Shown here piece after piece: positions 27,108 to 34,685 of a DNA stretch of 64,000 nucleotides. This DNA is from Streptomyces mashuensis (GTDB taxonomy: Bacteria > Actinomycetota > Actinomycetes > Streptomycetales > Streptomycetaceae): assembly GCF_014654785.1 (NCBI RefSeq), contig NZ_BNBD01000018.1:40647-104646 (forward strand). Direction: 5' to 3'. The translations under genes were made by a program, and so were the position numbers. A model generated the notes under the pieces. That model was not told where the DNA came from. It searched no databases and saw only the letters and a program-made list of their open reading frames with translations. Positions within the stretch are counted from its first letter, which is position 1. Each line of letters starts with the position of its first letter.

Positions 27108-28121
27108 GTGCTCGCCTATGTGCCCGCCGCGTTCTTCCTGGTCCTGTTGGTCGTCGGCGTCCTGCGGGACCGCAGGCGCTTCGGCAACGCCGTGTTGTTC
27201 GGGCTCTTCTGCGTGGGCCTGGCGTTCGGACTGTTGCACGCGGCCGTCGTGGGCGTGGGCGGCGGCCACCACGCGCTGGAGTGGGCCGTGGCCGGAATCC
27301 TGCTGCTGCCGCTCCTCGGTGCCCTGGTGCTGCCGGTGTTCCTGCTGTCCAACGGCGTGAAGATGATCCGCAAGGAGGGGCGGCGGCCGGCGAACCTGCT
27401 GTCCTTCCTCGCCGGTCTGGCCCTGGTGGGCCTGCTGGCCCTGGCCCTGGCGGCCGTCGCCACCCGCTCCCCCGAGCTGGTGATCGTCGCCGGCACCGCG
27501 CTGCTGCTCGCCGGGTACGTGTCGTTCCTCTTCTTCTGCTTCCTCGCCTACGCCCTCCTCTACGGCTGGCTGCGGCCGCGCCGCGACGTGGACTTCGTGG
27601 TGGTCCTGGGCTGCGGGCTCGTCGGGGGCTCCCGGGTGCCGCCGCTGCTGGCCGGGCGGCTGGAGCGCGCACGCCGGCTCTACGCGGCGCAGGCGGCGCG
27701 CGGCCGGCCGCCCGTGCTGGTCGTGTCGGGCGGCCAGGGTCCGGACGAGAAGGTTCCGGAGGCGCACGCGATGGCGGTGTGGCTCGTCGAGCACGGCGTG
27801 CCGGCGGAGCACGTGCTGCGCGAGGCCCGGTCGCGGACGACGACGGAGAACCTCCTGTTCAGCAGGGCCGTGATGGAGGCGGCCCGGCCCGGCTACCGCT
27901 GTCTGGTCGTCACCAGCAACTACCACGCCTTCCGGGCGGCGCTCACCGCGCGCAGGACCGGTGTGAACGGGCAGGTGGTGGGTGCCCGGACGGCCGCGTA
28001 TTTCTGGCCGAGCGCGACGATCCGCGAGTTCGTGGCGGTCTTCTTCGAGCACAAGCTGGTCAACCTCACGGTGTGCGTCACCATCGTGTTCCTGGGCGCG
28101 GGGGCGTGGTGGCGGCGCTGA
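27108..28121 (+). CDS. YdcF/SanA-like (DUF218) membrane protein
   Basis: About 337 residues. The first half holds five or six membrane segments (for example AYVPAAFFLVLLVVGVL and LLSFLAGLALVGLLAL), then comes a DUF218 domain starting VDFVVVLGCGL. The hallmark residues are visible: VVSGGQGPDEKVPEAHAM, RTTTENLLFS and VTSNYHAFRAAL. The family is widespread in bacteria and linked loosely to envelope or vancomycin-tolerance phenotypes; its reaction is not known. It is the only plus-strand gene between the NRPS operon and the oxidation block and ends 13 bases from a convergent P450 gene. It may be a bystander separating two gene sets. I chose GTG 27108 over an upstream start at 27063 because the membrane segment begins there and a -10 box lies just before it. 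Confidence 0.8.
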   Translation: MLAYVPAAFFLVLLVVGVLRDRRRFGNAVLFGLFCVGLAFGLLHAAVVGVGGGHHALEWAVAGILLLPLLGALVLPVFLLSNGVKMIRKEGRRPANLLSFLAGLALVGLLALALAAVATRSPELVIVAGTALLLAGYVSFLFFCFLAYALLYGWLRPRRDVDFVVVLGCGLVGGSRVPPLLAGRLERARRLYAAQAARGRPPVLVVSGGQGPDEKVPEAHAMAVWLVEHGVPAEHVLREARSRTTTENLLFSRAVMEAARPGYRCLVVTSNYHAFRAALTARRTGVNGQVVGARTAAYFWPSATIREFVAVFFEHKLVNLTVCVTIVFLGAGAWWRR

Positions 28122-28134
28122 GCCCGGTCGTCCG

Positions 28135-29349
28135 TCAGCGGCGGTGCTGCTCCAGGTGCAGGTGGCGGGGGCCGCGCAGGACGGGGCTGCGGCGGTATTC
28201 GGGCGAGTCCTCGACGAGGCGGAGGTCGCCGAGGCGGCGCAGCAGCGTGGTGAGGGCGAGGTGGGTCTCGACGCGGGCGAGCGGGGCGCCGAAGCAGGCG
28301 TGGACGCCGCTGCCGAAGCCGAGGTGCTGGTTGTCGGGGCGGCGCGGGTCGAAGCGGTCGGGGTCGGGGAAGCGCAGGGGGTCGCGGTTGCCGGCGGCCA
28401 GGACGAGGATCAGTGGCGCGCCCCTGGGGACGGTGACGCCGGCGACCTCGATGTCGGCCAGCGGGCTGCGCTGGGGGAGGAGCTGGACGGGGGGTTCGTA
28501 GCGCAGGAGTTCCTCGACGGCGGCGGGCATCTCCTCGGGGTGGTCACGGAGGCGGTCGTATTCGTGGGGGTGGCGCAGCAGGGTGAGCATGCCGTTGGTG
28601 ATGAGGTTGACGGTGGTCTCGTGGCCGGCGATGAGCAGCAGGACGGCGCTGACCATGAGTTCCTGCCGGGTCAGCGCCCCGTCGGGGCCGGGTTCGTGGA
28701 CGAGGGCGGAGAGCATGTCGCCGGTGGGGGCGCGGCGGCGTTGCTCGGCGAGTTCGCCGAGGTAGAGGCCCATGGCCTGGCGGGCCTCGCGGGCGGCGCG
28801 CTGCCGTGGGGAGGGGTCCTCGCCGGGCGCGAAGTCGAGTCCGGCGACGACGGCGTCGGCCCAGGTGTGCATCTGCGGGACGTCGCCCTCCGGGACGCCG
28901 AGCAGCCGGCAGATGACGGTGACGGGCAGGGGGAAGGCGAAGTCGTCGACGAGGTCGAAGCGGTCCTTGGCCACGAGGGCGTCGGCGAGTTCGCCGGCGA
29001 CGCGCTGGATCTCGCCGCGCAGCTCGTCGATGCGGTGCGGCGAGTGGGGCGGCCCGAAGGGCCGCATCACCATGCGGCGGAGCCGGTCGTGGCCGGGGTC
29101 GTCGAGGCCGATGAAGGACGGCGGCAGGCCGGTGGCGGCGGGGTCCTCGTGGGGTTCGGCGCGGCTGCGGGGGTCGGAGCTGACGCGCGGGTCGTGGAGC
29201 AGTGCGCTGATCTCGTGGTAGGTGCCGACGAGGTAGGAGCCGTCGGCCTGGCGTGCGACGCCGCTGTCGCGGAGCTCGGCGTACAGCGGGTAGGGGTCGG
29301 CGCGGGCGGCGAAGTCGGTGATCCTCTCGAAGAGGGTTTCCGGGGGCAT
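28135..29349 (-). CDS. Cytochrome P450 (first of three)
   Basis: A 404-residue soluble bacterial P450. The I-helix oxygen-binding motif is IAGHETTVN, the heme ligand loop is FGSGVHACFGAPLAR, and the K-helix ExxR falls in VEELLR. It is the last gene of a minus-strand operon (ferredoxin, ferredoxin reductase, P450), starting 25 bases after the reductase stop, so a full electron chain is encoded together. Such enzymes hydroxylate or epoxidise polyketide or peptide intermediates; the substrate is not evident. The 3' end converges with the YdcF-like gene with only 13 bases between. Confidence 0.92.
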   Translation of the reverse strand: MPPETLFERITDFAARADPYPLYAELRDSGVARQADGSYLVGTYHEISALLHDPRVSSDPRSRAEPHEDPAATGLPPSFIGLDDPGHDRLRRMVMRPFGPPHSPHRIDELRGEIQRVAGELADALVAKDRFDLVDDFAFPLPVTVICRLLGVPEGDVPQMHTWADAVVAGLDFAPGEDPSPRQRAAREARQAMGLYLGELAEQRRRAPTGDMLSALVHEPGPDGALTRQELMVSAVLLLIAGHETTVNLITNGMLTLLRHPHEYDRLRDHPEEMPAAVEELLRYEPPVQLLPQRSPLADIEVAGVTVPRGAPLILVLAAGNRDPLRFPDPDRFDPRRPDNQHLGFGSGVHACFGAPLARVETHLALTTLLRRLGDLRLVEDSPEYRRSPVLRGPRHLHLEQHRR

Positions 29350-29374
29350 GCGGGGCTCCTCGGTGGGCCGGGGC

Positions 29375-30742
29375 TCAGCCGCCGGGCCGCAGCAGGGTCA
29401 GGCGCCGGTCCGGCAGGTGGCCGGTGAGGGCGACGGTCGGGCCGTGCGAGAGGACGCGCGGGTCGGGGACGTCGGAGGGTACGGGTTCGTGGCCGGCGTG
29501 GAAGTCGGCGGCGCCGGGGGCGGGCGGGAAGGGTGCGCCGGTCTCGATGAGGTGCCGGTAGTGGTCGAGCCACTTGGCCCGGTCGACGGTCACGGCGGCG
29601 GTGATGCGGCCCCGGTAGCCGTAGACGGCGACGAGCCGCCGGTCCTCGGGCCGGCCCTGGGCGAGGATCACCTGGTCGGAGAAGGTGGGGACGCCCACGG
29701 ACTTGATGTTGAGGCCGAACTGGCTGGACCAGAAGGCCGGCACCGTCAGGTGGGGGCGGCGCAGCGGGCCGGGGCTGACCATGTTGTGCGCGGCCACCTC
29801 GGCCTGGGCGACGGCGTTGCCCCAGTGTTCGAGGGCGATCATCTGGTACTCGAACAGCGGGTGCGGGAAGCGGGCGACGTCGCCGGCGACGAAGACGTCG
29901 TCGGTGACGATGCCGTACATGGTGAAGACGCGGCACCCGGCGTCGCAGGCCACGCCGCGGGGGCCGGCGGCGAGGCCGGAGCCGTCGAGCCATTCGGTGT
30001 TGCGGACGGCGCCGAGGGCGACGACGGCGATGTCCGCGTCGATGCTGCTGCCGTCGGAGAAGGCGGCGCCGGTGAGCCGGCCGCCGCTGCCGCGCAGCGA
30101 GGTGACCGTCACGCCGCAGCGCAGGTCCACGCCGTGGGCGCGCTGGAGCCGGGTGGCGAACGCGGCGGCGGTGCCGCCGAGCGCGCCGATGAGGGGTGCC
30201 CGGCCGCGTTCGGCGACGGTGACGGGCAGGCCGCGTTCCCGGCAGGCGGAGGCGATCTCGGAGCCGGTGAAGCCGGCGCCGATGACGAGCACGCGCCGTG
30301 GGCCGGCGTCGAGGCGGGCGGCGAGCCGGGCGGCGTCCTCGTCGGTGCGGAGGGTGAACACGCCGTCGAGGGCGGCCTCCTCGGGGTGGGGCCAGGGCCG
30401 GGCGCGGGTGCCGGTGGCGATCAGCACCCGGTCGTAGGGGAGTTCCTCGCCGTCGGCCAGGAGGACCCGCTTCCGGGTGGCGTCGAGGCCGGTGGCGCGG
30501 ACGCCGAGTTTCCAGCGCGCGTCGACGGGCCGACGGGCCGGCAGCCCGCAGTCGCCGGCCGCCACCCGGCCCAGCAGCACCTGTTTGGACAGCGGCGGCC
30601 GGTCGTACGGCGGGACGGGCTCGTCGCCGACCAGGGTGAGCTCTCCGGTGAAGCCCTTCTCGCGGAGCGTCTCGGCCGCGCGCAGCCCGGCCAGCGACGC
30701 GCCGACGACGACGATCCGCCCGTCGCGCGCCGGGGTGGTCAC
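29375..30742 (-). CDS. FAD-dependent ferredoxin reductase
   Basis: About 455 residues of the pyridine-nucleotide reductase type that feeds P450 ferredoxins. It has an N-terminal FAD loop (VVVGASLAGLRAAETLR), the PPLSKQVLLG motif, an NAD(P)H loop (VLVIGAGFTGSEIASACRE) and the second FAD motif TDDVFVAGDVARF. It would pass electrons from NAD(P)H to the small ferredoxin encoded just upstream and on to the P450s. The GTG start at 30742 overlaps the ferredoxin stop as GTGA. The final 30 residues (LTGHLPDRRLTLLRPGG) form a tail beyond the normal C-terminal domain. Confidence 0.9.
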   Translation of the reverse strand: MTTPARDGRIVVVGASLAGLRAAETLREKGFTGELTLVGDEPVPPYDRPPLSKQVLLGRVAAGDCGLPARRPVDARWKLGVRATGLDATRKRVLLADGEELPYDRVLIATGTRARPWPHPEEAALDGVFTLRTDEDAARLAARLDAGPRRVLVIGAGFTGSEIASACRERGLPVTVAERGRAPLIGALGGTAAAFATRLQRAHGVDLRCGVTVTSLRGSGGRLTGAAFSDGSSIDADIAVVALGAVRNTEWLDGSGLAAGPRGVACDAGCRVFTMYGIVTDDVFVAGDVARFPHPLFEYQMIALEHWGNAVAQAEVAAHNMVSPGPLRRPHLTVPAFWSSQFGLNIKSVGVPTFSDQVILAQGRPEDRRLVAVYGYRGRITAAVTVDRAKWLDHYRHLIETGAPFPPAPGAADFHAGHEPVPSDVPDPRVLSHGPTVALTGHLPDRRLTLLRPGG

Positions 30743-30939
30743 GGCCCGGCCCGTTCGCCGGCGAGGATGGCCTGCACCGGGCAGGCCACCACCGCTTCCC
30801 GTACCCGTTCCTCCTGGTCGCGGGGGACGGCGGGGGTGTACGTGAGGGCCTCCTCGCCGTGCAGCGCGAACACCCGGGGGGCGAGGAAGACGCACTGGGC
30901 GTAGCCCTGGCACCGGTTGAGATCGACCACGACGTGCAT
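30739..30939 (-). CDS. Small iron-sulfur ferredoxin for P450s
   Basis: A 66-residue ferredoxin with RCQGYAQCVFLAP and a later CPVQA, the three-cysteine pattern of [3Fe-4S] P450 ferredoxins in streptomycetes (the position of a fourth cysteine is taken by Y/A). It is first in the ferredoxin-reductase-P450 operon, with a strong Shine-Dalgarno sequence (GGAGGTG) nine bases before the ATG. The TetR gene lies about 100 bases upstream on the same strand and may be co-transcribed. Confidence 0.88.
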   Translation of the reverse strand: MHVVVDLNRCQGYAQCVFLAPRVFALHGEEALTYTPAVPRDQEERVREAVVACPVQAILAGERAGP

Positions 30940-31038
30940 CCCGTTCGCACCTCCGGCGGGCCGCTGGTCCCCCTCCGTCCTACCAGCCGCCGCCCGGTGC
31001 CGCCGGTGGCGTTGCTCCGGGCGGGCGGTCACGCACCG

Positions 31039-31611
31039 TCACGGCAGGCGTTCCAGGAGGGTGCGGGCCGCGTCCAGCATCAGCCGGCACACGTGGTCGG
31101 GATCGGCGCCGGCCAGGGGTTCCTGGCGGACGACGACGCGGGTCAGGCCGATGCCGAGCAGCCAGGCGAGGACGAGGGCGGCGCGCAGCTCGCCGTCCTC
31201 GGCATCGGTGAGCCGGGCCAGCACGGCCGTGTACTCCTCGGTGAGGTGCCGGTTGCTGTCGCCCGTGCCGTCCTCGCTGCCCACCGAGCGCAGGAACACC
31301 TCCAGCGAGCGGTCCCCGGACGGGGCGCCGGAGGGGGCGAGCAGGTCGCGCAGGGCGGTCTCCAGCAGCTGTTCGGCGGGGGTCGCGCGCAGCTTGCGGC
31401 GGCCGTCGGCGGCCACGACCTCGGCGAAGAGCGCGGTCTTCGAGCCGAAGTAGCGGAAGAGGAGGGCCTGGTTGACGCCGGCCCGGTCGGCGATGGCGCG
31501 CACCGTCGTGCGGTCGTAGCCGCGTTCGGCGAAGAGGTCCGCCGCGGCCTCGACCAGGCACTTGCGGGTGGCCTCCGCGTCGCGCCGGCGCGCCGGTTTC
31601 CGTTCCGTCAT
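31039..31611 (-). CDS. TetR-family repressor of the P450 block
   Basis: About 190 residues. The N-terminal helix-turn-helix is clear: LVEAAADLFAERGYDRTTV, then RAIADRAGVNQALLFRYFGSK. The C-terminal ligand domain is not family-diagnostic. The gene is divergent from the second P450, and the 157-base gap between them carries a perfect 22-bp palindrome at the predicted P450 transcription start. That makes autoregulation and repression of both directions likely, with relief by a pathway intermediate. ATG 31611 has GGAGGAGG six bases upstream; an in-frame extension to 31689 would run into the operator and is rejected. Confidence 0.9.
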   Translation of the reverse strand: MTERKPARRRDAEATRKCLVEAAADLFAERGYDRTTVRAIADRAGVNQALLFRYFGSKTALFAEVVAADGRRKLRATPAEQLLETALRDLLAPSGAPSGDRSLEVFLRSVGSEDGTGDSNRHLTEEYTAVLARLTDAEDGELRAALVLAWLLGIGLTRVVVRQEPLAGADPDHVCRLMLDAARTLLERLP

Positions 31612-31648
31612 CCCGTTCCTCCTCCAACGGCGGGCGTTCCGGGCCCCG

Positions 31649-31677
31649 TTGACGCTGCCCGCGGCGCGCCCTACGGT
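31649..31677 (+). promoter_or_regulatory. Promoter of the second P450 gene
   Basis: TTGACG (31649-31654) and TACGGT (31672-31677) are separated by 17 bases, a good fit to the vegetative sigma consensus. Transcription would start near 31684, inside the palindrome at 31679-31700. Confidence 0.65.
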
Positions 31678-31678
31678 C

Positions 31679-31700
31679 GATGTAAGCACGTGCTTACATC
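31679..31700. promoter_or_regulatory. Perfect 22-bp palindromic operator, probable TetR site
   Basis: Half-site GATGTAAGCAC is followed at once by its exact reverse complement, centred between 31689 and 31690. It begins two bases after the -10 box of the plus-strand promoter and lies 68 bases upstream of the TetR start codon, so one dimer, or a pair, could block both genes. Confidence 0.8.
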
Positions 31701-31767
31701 ACGTTCCTGCACCGCCGCGAGACCTTACTGCCCCGCGAAACCGCCACGCGAAGGACCGAGGATCCGC

Positions 31768-32973
31768 ATGACCACCTCTGCGAGCGAGCCCGCCACCTGC
31801 CCCTTCGATCCCTATCCCTACAACGAGGCCGCCGGCCTGGAACTGTCCGGGCGGTACGAGGAGGTGCGCCGCGCCGAGGGGCTGCGGCGCGTCCGGCTGC
31901 CGTACGGCGAACCGGCCTGGCTCGTCACCCGCTACGAGGACGCCCGCTTCGTCCTCGGCGACCGCCGGTTCAGCCGCGCCGCCTGCGTCGACCACGACGA
32001 GCCGCGCCAGTCGGCCGCGCAGATCAACAGCGGCATCCTCGCCATGGACCCGCCCGACCACACGCGGCTGCGGCGGCTGGTGACGAAGGCGTTCACGGTG
32101 CAGCGCGTGGAGCGGTTACGGCCGGACATCCGGGCGCTGACCGGCAGCCTGCTGGACGACATGGTGGCGGCGGGCCCGCCCGCCGACCTGGTCGACGCGT
32201 TCGCGCTGCCGCTGCCCGTGTCCGTCATCTGCCGCCTGCTGGGGGTGCCCGAGGAGGACCGGCCGCTGTTCCGCAAGTGGAGCGACGACGCCCTGTCCAC
32301 CAGCTCGCTCACGGCGGAGGAGGCGGAGGCCAGCCGGGAGGAGCTGCGCGCCTACATGGCCGGGCTGGTCGCCGAGCGCCGGGCCCGGCCGGCGGACGAC
32401 CTGATGACGGCGCTCATCGAGGCCCGCGACCAGGAGGACCGGCTGTCCGAGCCGGAGCTCATCGACCTGTGCGTCGCGGTGCTGGTCGCCGGGCACGAGA
32501 CGACGGCCACGCAGATCCCCAACTTCGTCTGCACGCTGCTCGACCGGCCCGGCGAGCTGGCCCGGCTGCGCGAGGACCCGGGCCTGATCCCGTCGGCCGT
32601 GGAGGAGCTGCTGCGCTTCGTGCCGCTGGGCACGGCGGCGGCCTCGCCCCGGTACGCCACCGAGGACGTCGAGGTGGGCGGCACCTGGGTGCGCAAGGGC
32701 GAGCCGGTACTGGTGGCGGTGGGCGCGGCCAACCGTGACGAGCGGCGCTTCGCCGCGCCGGACACGCTCGACGTGGGCCGGGAGGGCAACCAGCACCTGG
32801 GGTTCGGCCACGGCGTGCACCACTGCCTCGGCGCGCCGCTGGCCCGGGTGGAGCTGCAGGAGGCGCTGCGGGGCCTGGTCCTGCGGCTGCCGGGGCTGCA
32901 CGTGGCCGGTGACATCGTGTGGAAGACGGAGATGCTGGTGCGCGGTCCGCGGTCGATGCCGGTGGGGTGGTGA
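31768..32973 (+). CDS. Cytochrome P450 (second)
   Basis: A 401-residue P450 with I-helix VAGHETTATQ and heme loop FGHGVHHCLGAPLAR. It opens a short plus-strand operon with the ferredoxin six bases downstream and sits under the TetR-type operator. Its middle region (DLVDAFALPLPVSVICRLLGVPEEDRPLF) closely resembles the first P450, suggesting common origin. The ATG at 31768 follows GAGGA six bases upstream. A TTA leucine codon at 32116-32118 (codon 117) makes translation dependent on the rare bldA tRNA. Substrate unknown; tailoring of the C8 polyketide or the peptide is likely. Confidence 0.92.
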   Translation: MTTSASEPATCPFDPYPYNEAAGLELSGRYEEVRRAEGLRRVRLPYGEPAWLVTRYEDARFVLGDRRFSRAACVDHDEPRQSAAQINSGILAMDPPDHTRLRRLVTKAFTVQRVERLRPDIRALTGSLLDDMVAAGPPADLVDAFALPLPVSVICRLLGVPEEDRPLFRKWSDDALSTSSLTAEEAEASREELRAYMAGLVAERRARPADDLMTALIEARDQEDRLSEPELIDLCVAVLVAGHETTATQIPNFVCTLLDRPGELARLREDPGLIPSAVEELLRFVPLGTAAASPRYATEDVEVGGTWVRKGEPVLVAVGAANRDERRFAAPDTLDVGREGNQHLGFGHGVHHCLGAPLARVELQEALRGLVLRLPGLHVAGDIVWKTEMLVRGPRSMPVGW

Positions 32974-32979
32974 CGCGCG

Positions 32980-33201
32980 ATGGCCGAGTGGCGGGTGACG
33001 GTGGACCGCAGCCGGTGCATGGGCTCCGGCATCTGCACGGCGATGGCGGGGACGTACTTCCTGATGGACGGTGAGCGGTCGCGGCCGGCCGCGGAGGGGG
33101 TGCCGCCTGGTGAGGCGGTGCTCGACGCCGCCGACTCGTGCCCGGCGGGGGCGATCACGGTGACCGCCGCGGACGGCGAGGTGGTGGGGCCGCGGGACTG
33201 A
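32980..33201 (+). CDS. Small iron-sulfur ferredoxin paired with second P450
   Basis: A 73-residue ferredoxin with CMGSGICTAMAG and a later CPAGAITV, the [3Fe-4S]-type cysteine pattern also seen in the ferredoxin at 30739. It starts six bases after the P450 stop and ends before a strong terminator, so the pair forms a closed transcription unit. No dedicated reductase follows; the reductase at 29375 could serve both ferredoxins. Confidence 0.9.
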   Translation: MAEWRVTVDRSRCMGSGICTAMAGTYFLMDGERSRPAAEGVPPGEAVLDAADSCPAGAITVTAADGEVVGPRD

Positions 33202-33225
33202 CGGGGGGACAGGACAGGAGGGGGT

Positions 33226-33257
33226 GAGGGGGCCGGCTGCATGCCGGCCTCCTTTTT
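33226..33257 (+). terminator. Terminator after P450-ferredoxin pair
   Basis: GGCCGGC and GCCGGCC pair around TGCAT, the stem extends by several more pairs on the outside, and a run of five T follows (33253-33257). It is a textbook intrinsic terminator. Confidence 0.85.
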
Positions 33258-33270
33258 CGTGACACCGTGG

Positions 33271-33343
33271 CGCCATGGCGGCATCACCACTTTCCCGCTT
33301 AATGCCTTGCAGTGGCACCGCAATGGTGCCACCATGGCGTCAT
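33271..33343 (+). promoter_or_regulatory. Clustered palindromes and direct repeats upstream of third P450
   Basis: Three dyads fall in 75 bases: CGCCATGGCG (33271-33280), GTGGCACC-GCAAT-GGTGCCAC (33312-33332) and ATGGTG-C-CACCAT (33323-33335). A direct repeat CCATGGCG(G/T)CAT occurs at 33273-33284 and 33332-33343, the second copy running onto the P450 start codon. This looks like a multi-copy operator controlling the third P450 separately from the TetR site. Confidence 0.55.
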
Positions 33344-34556
33344 GGATGCGACGACACGTCACGTGACCGGCTTACCCGTCCCCGAACTGCCCGTGGCCCG
33401 CGCGGCGGGCTGCCCCTTCGACCCGCCCGCAGAACTGGCCCGCCTGCGCAACGAACAGCCGCTGCGCCGGCTGCACTACCCCGACGGCCACGTGGGCTGG
33501 CTGGCCACCGGCCACGCCGTCGTGCGCGCCGTGCTGGCCGACCCGCGCTTCAGCTCCCGCTACGAGCTGATGCACCTCCCCCTCCCCGGCGCCCCCGACG
33601 GGCCCCTGCCGCCCGCCCCGCCGGGCGACATGAGCGGCATCGACGCACCGGGCCACACCCGCTACCGGCGGCTGCTCATGGGCAAGTTCACGGTCCGCCG
33701 GATGCGCGAGCTCACCACGCGCGCCGAGCAGATCACCGCCGCGTGTCTCGACGCCATGGAACGACAGGGCCCGCCCGCCGACCTGGTGGAAGCGTTCGCC
33801 CAGCCCGTCCCGGCCCTGATGATCTGTGAACTGCTGGGCGTGCCTTCCGAGGACCGCGACGTCTTCCAGCGCCACACTCACACGGTGACCGACATGAGCA
33901 GGACCATGGATGAGCGCGCGGCCGCCTACTCGGCCGTCCAGGACATCATCCGCGACCTCGTCACCGAGAAGCGCGCCACGCCCACCGACGACCTGCTCGG
34001 CGACCTGGCCCGGGAGGGCGACCTCACCGACGACGAACTCGCCGGCCTCGGCACGTTCCTGCTCGGCGCGGGCCTCGACACCACCGCCAACATGCTCGGC
34101 CTGGGCACCTTCGCCCTGCTGCGCCACCCGGACCAGCTCGCCGCCCTCCGCGACGACCCCGCCCTCGCCGACCAGGCCGTCGAGGAGCTGATGCGCTACC
34201 TCACCATCACCGACACCGGCATACGCGCCGCCCTGGAGGACGTGGAGCTGGACGGCCACCTCATACGGGCCGGCGAGACGGTCACCCTCTCGCTCCAGGC
34301 CGCCAACCGGGACCCGTTGCGCTTCCCCGACCCCGACACGCTCGACCTGCGGCGCAGGGCCACCGGCCACGTCGGCTTCGGTCACGGCCCGCACCAGTGC
34401 CTGGGCCAGCAACTGGCCCGCGTCGAGATGCGCGCCGCCTTCCCCGCCCTGCTCGCCCGCTTCCCCGGCCTGCGCCTGGCCGTGCCGCCCGAGGAGGTGC
34501 CGCTGCGCACGACGTCCAGCATCTACGGCGTGCACCGGCTCCCGGTCACCTGGTAG
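33342..34556 (+). CDS. Cytochrome P450 (third)
   Basis: About 404 residues with I-helix GAGLDTTANM and heme loop FGHGPHQCLGQQLAR, so it is intact. It has its own repeat-rich upstream region and no ferredoxin of its own. I start at ATG 33342 (MDATTRHVTG); the in-frame GTG at 33312 would add ten residues lying inside a palindrome. A TTA leucine codon at 33372-33374 is codon 11 of this reading, a position typical of bldA control. The gene ends by converging with the last PKS gene across a bidirectional terminator. Confidence 0.9.
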   Translation: MDATTRHVTGLPVPELPVARAAGCPFDPPAELARLRNEQPLRRLHYPDGHVGWLATGHAVVRAVLADPRFSSRYELMHLPLPGAPDGPLPPAPPGDMSGIDAPGHTRYRRLLMGKFTVRRMRELTTRAEQITAACLDAMERQGPPADLVEAFAQPVPALMICELLGVPSEDRDVFQRHTHTVTDMSRTMDERAAAYSAVQDIIRDLVTEKRATPTDDLLGDLAREGDLTDDELAGLGTFLLGAGLDTTANMLGLGTFALLRHPDQLAALRDDPALADQAVEELMRYLTITDTGIRAALEDVELDGHLIRAGETVTLSLQAANRDPLRFPDPDTLDLRRRATGHVGFGHGPHQCLGQQLARVEMRAAFPALLARFPGLRLAVPPEEVPLRTTSSIYGVHRLPVTW

Positions 34557-34588
34557 CCGCACGGGGCCGGGACGGGACCGGGACGTGG

Positions 34589-34632
34589 CCGGGCCCCGGC
34601 CGGCGGACGGGGGTCCGGCGGCCGGGGCCCGG
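34589..34632. terminator. Bidirectional terminator between convergent P450 and PKS genes
   Basis: Two 20-base arms (34589-34608 and 34613-34632) pair with a single mismatch around a GGGG loop. It serves the plus-strand P450 and the minus-strand PKS, which converge here. The stem is almost pure G+C, with no T-run on either side. Confidence 0.75.
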
Positions 34633-34685
34633 TGGGGGTGCCCTCGGCGGAGGGGTCGGCTGGCGGTGTGTCAGGCAGCCATGGC

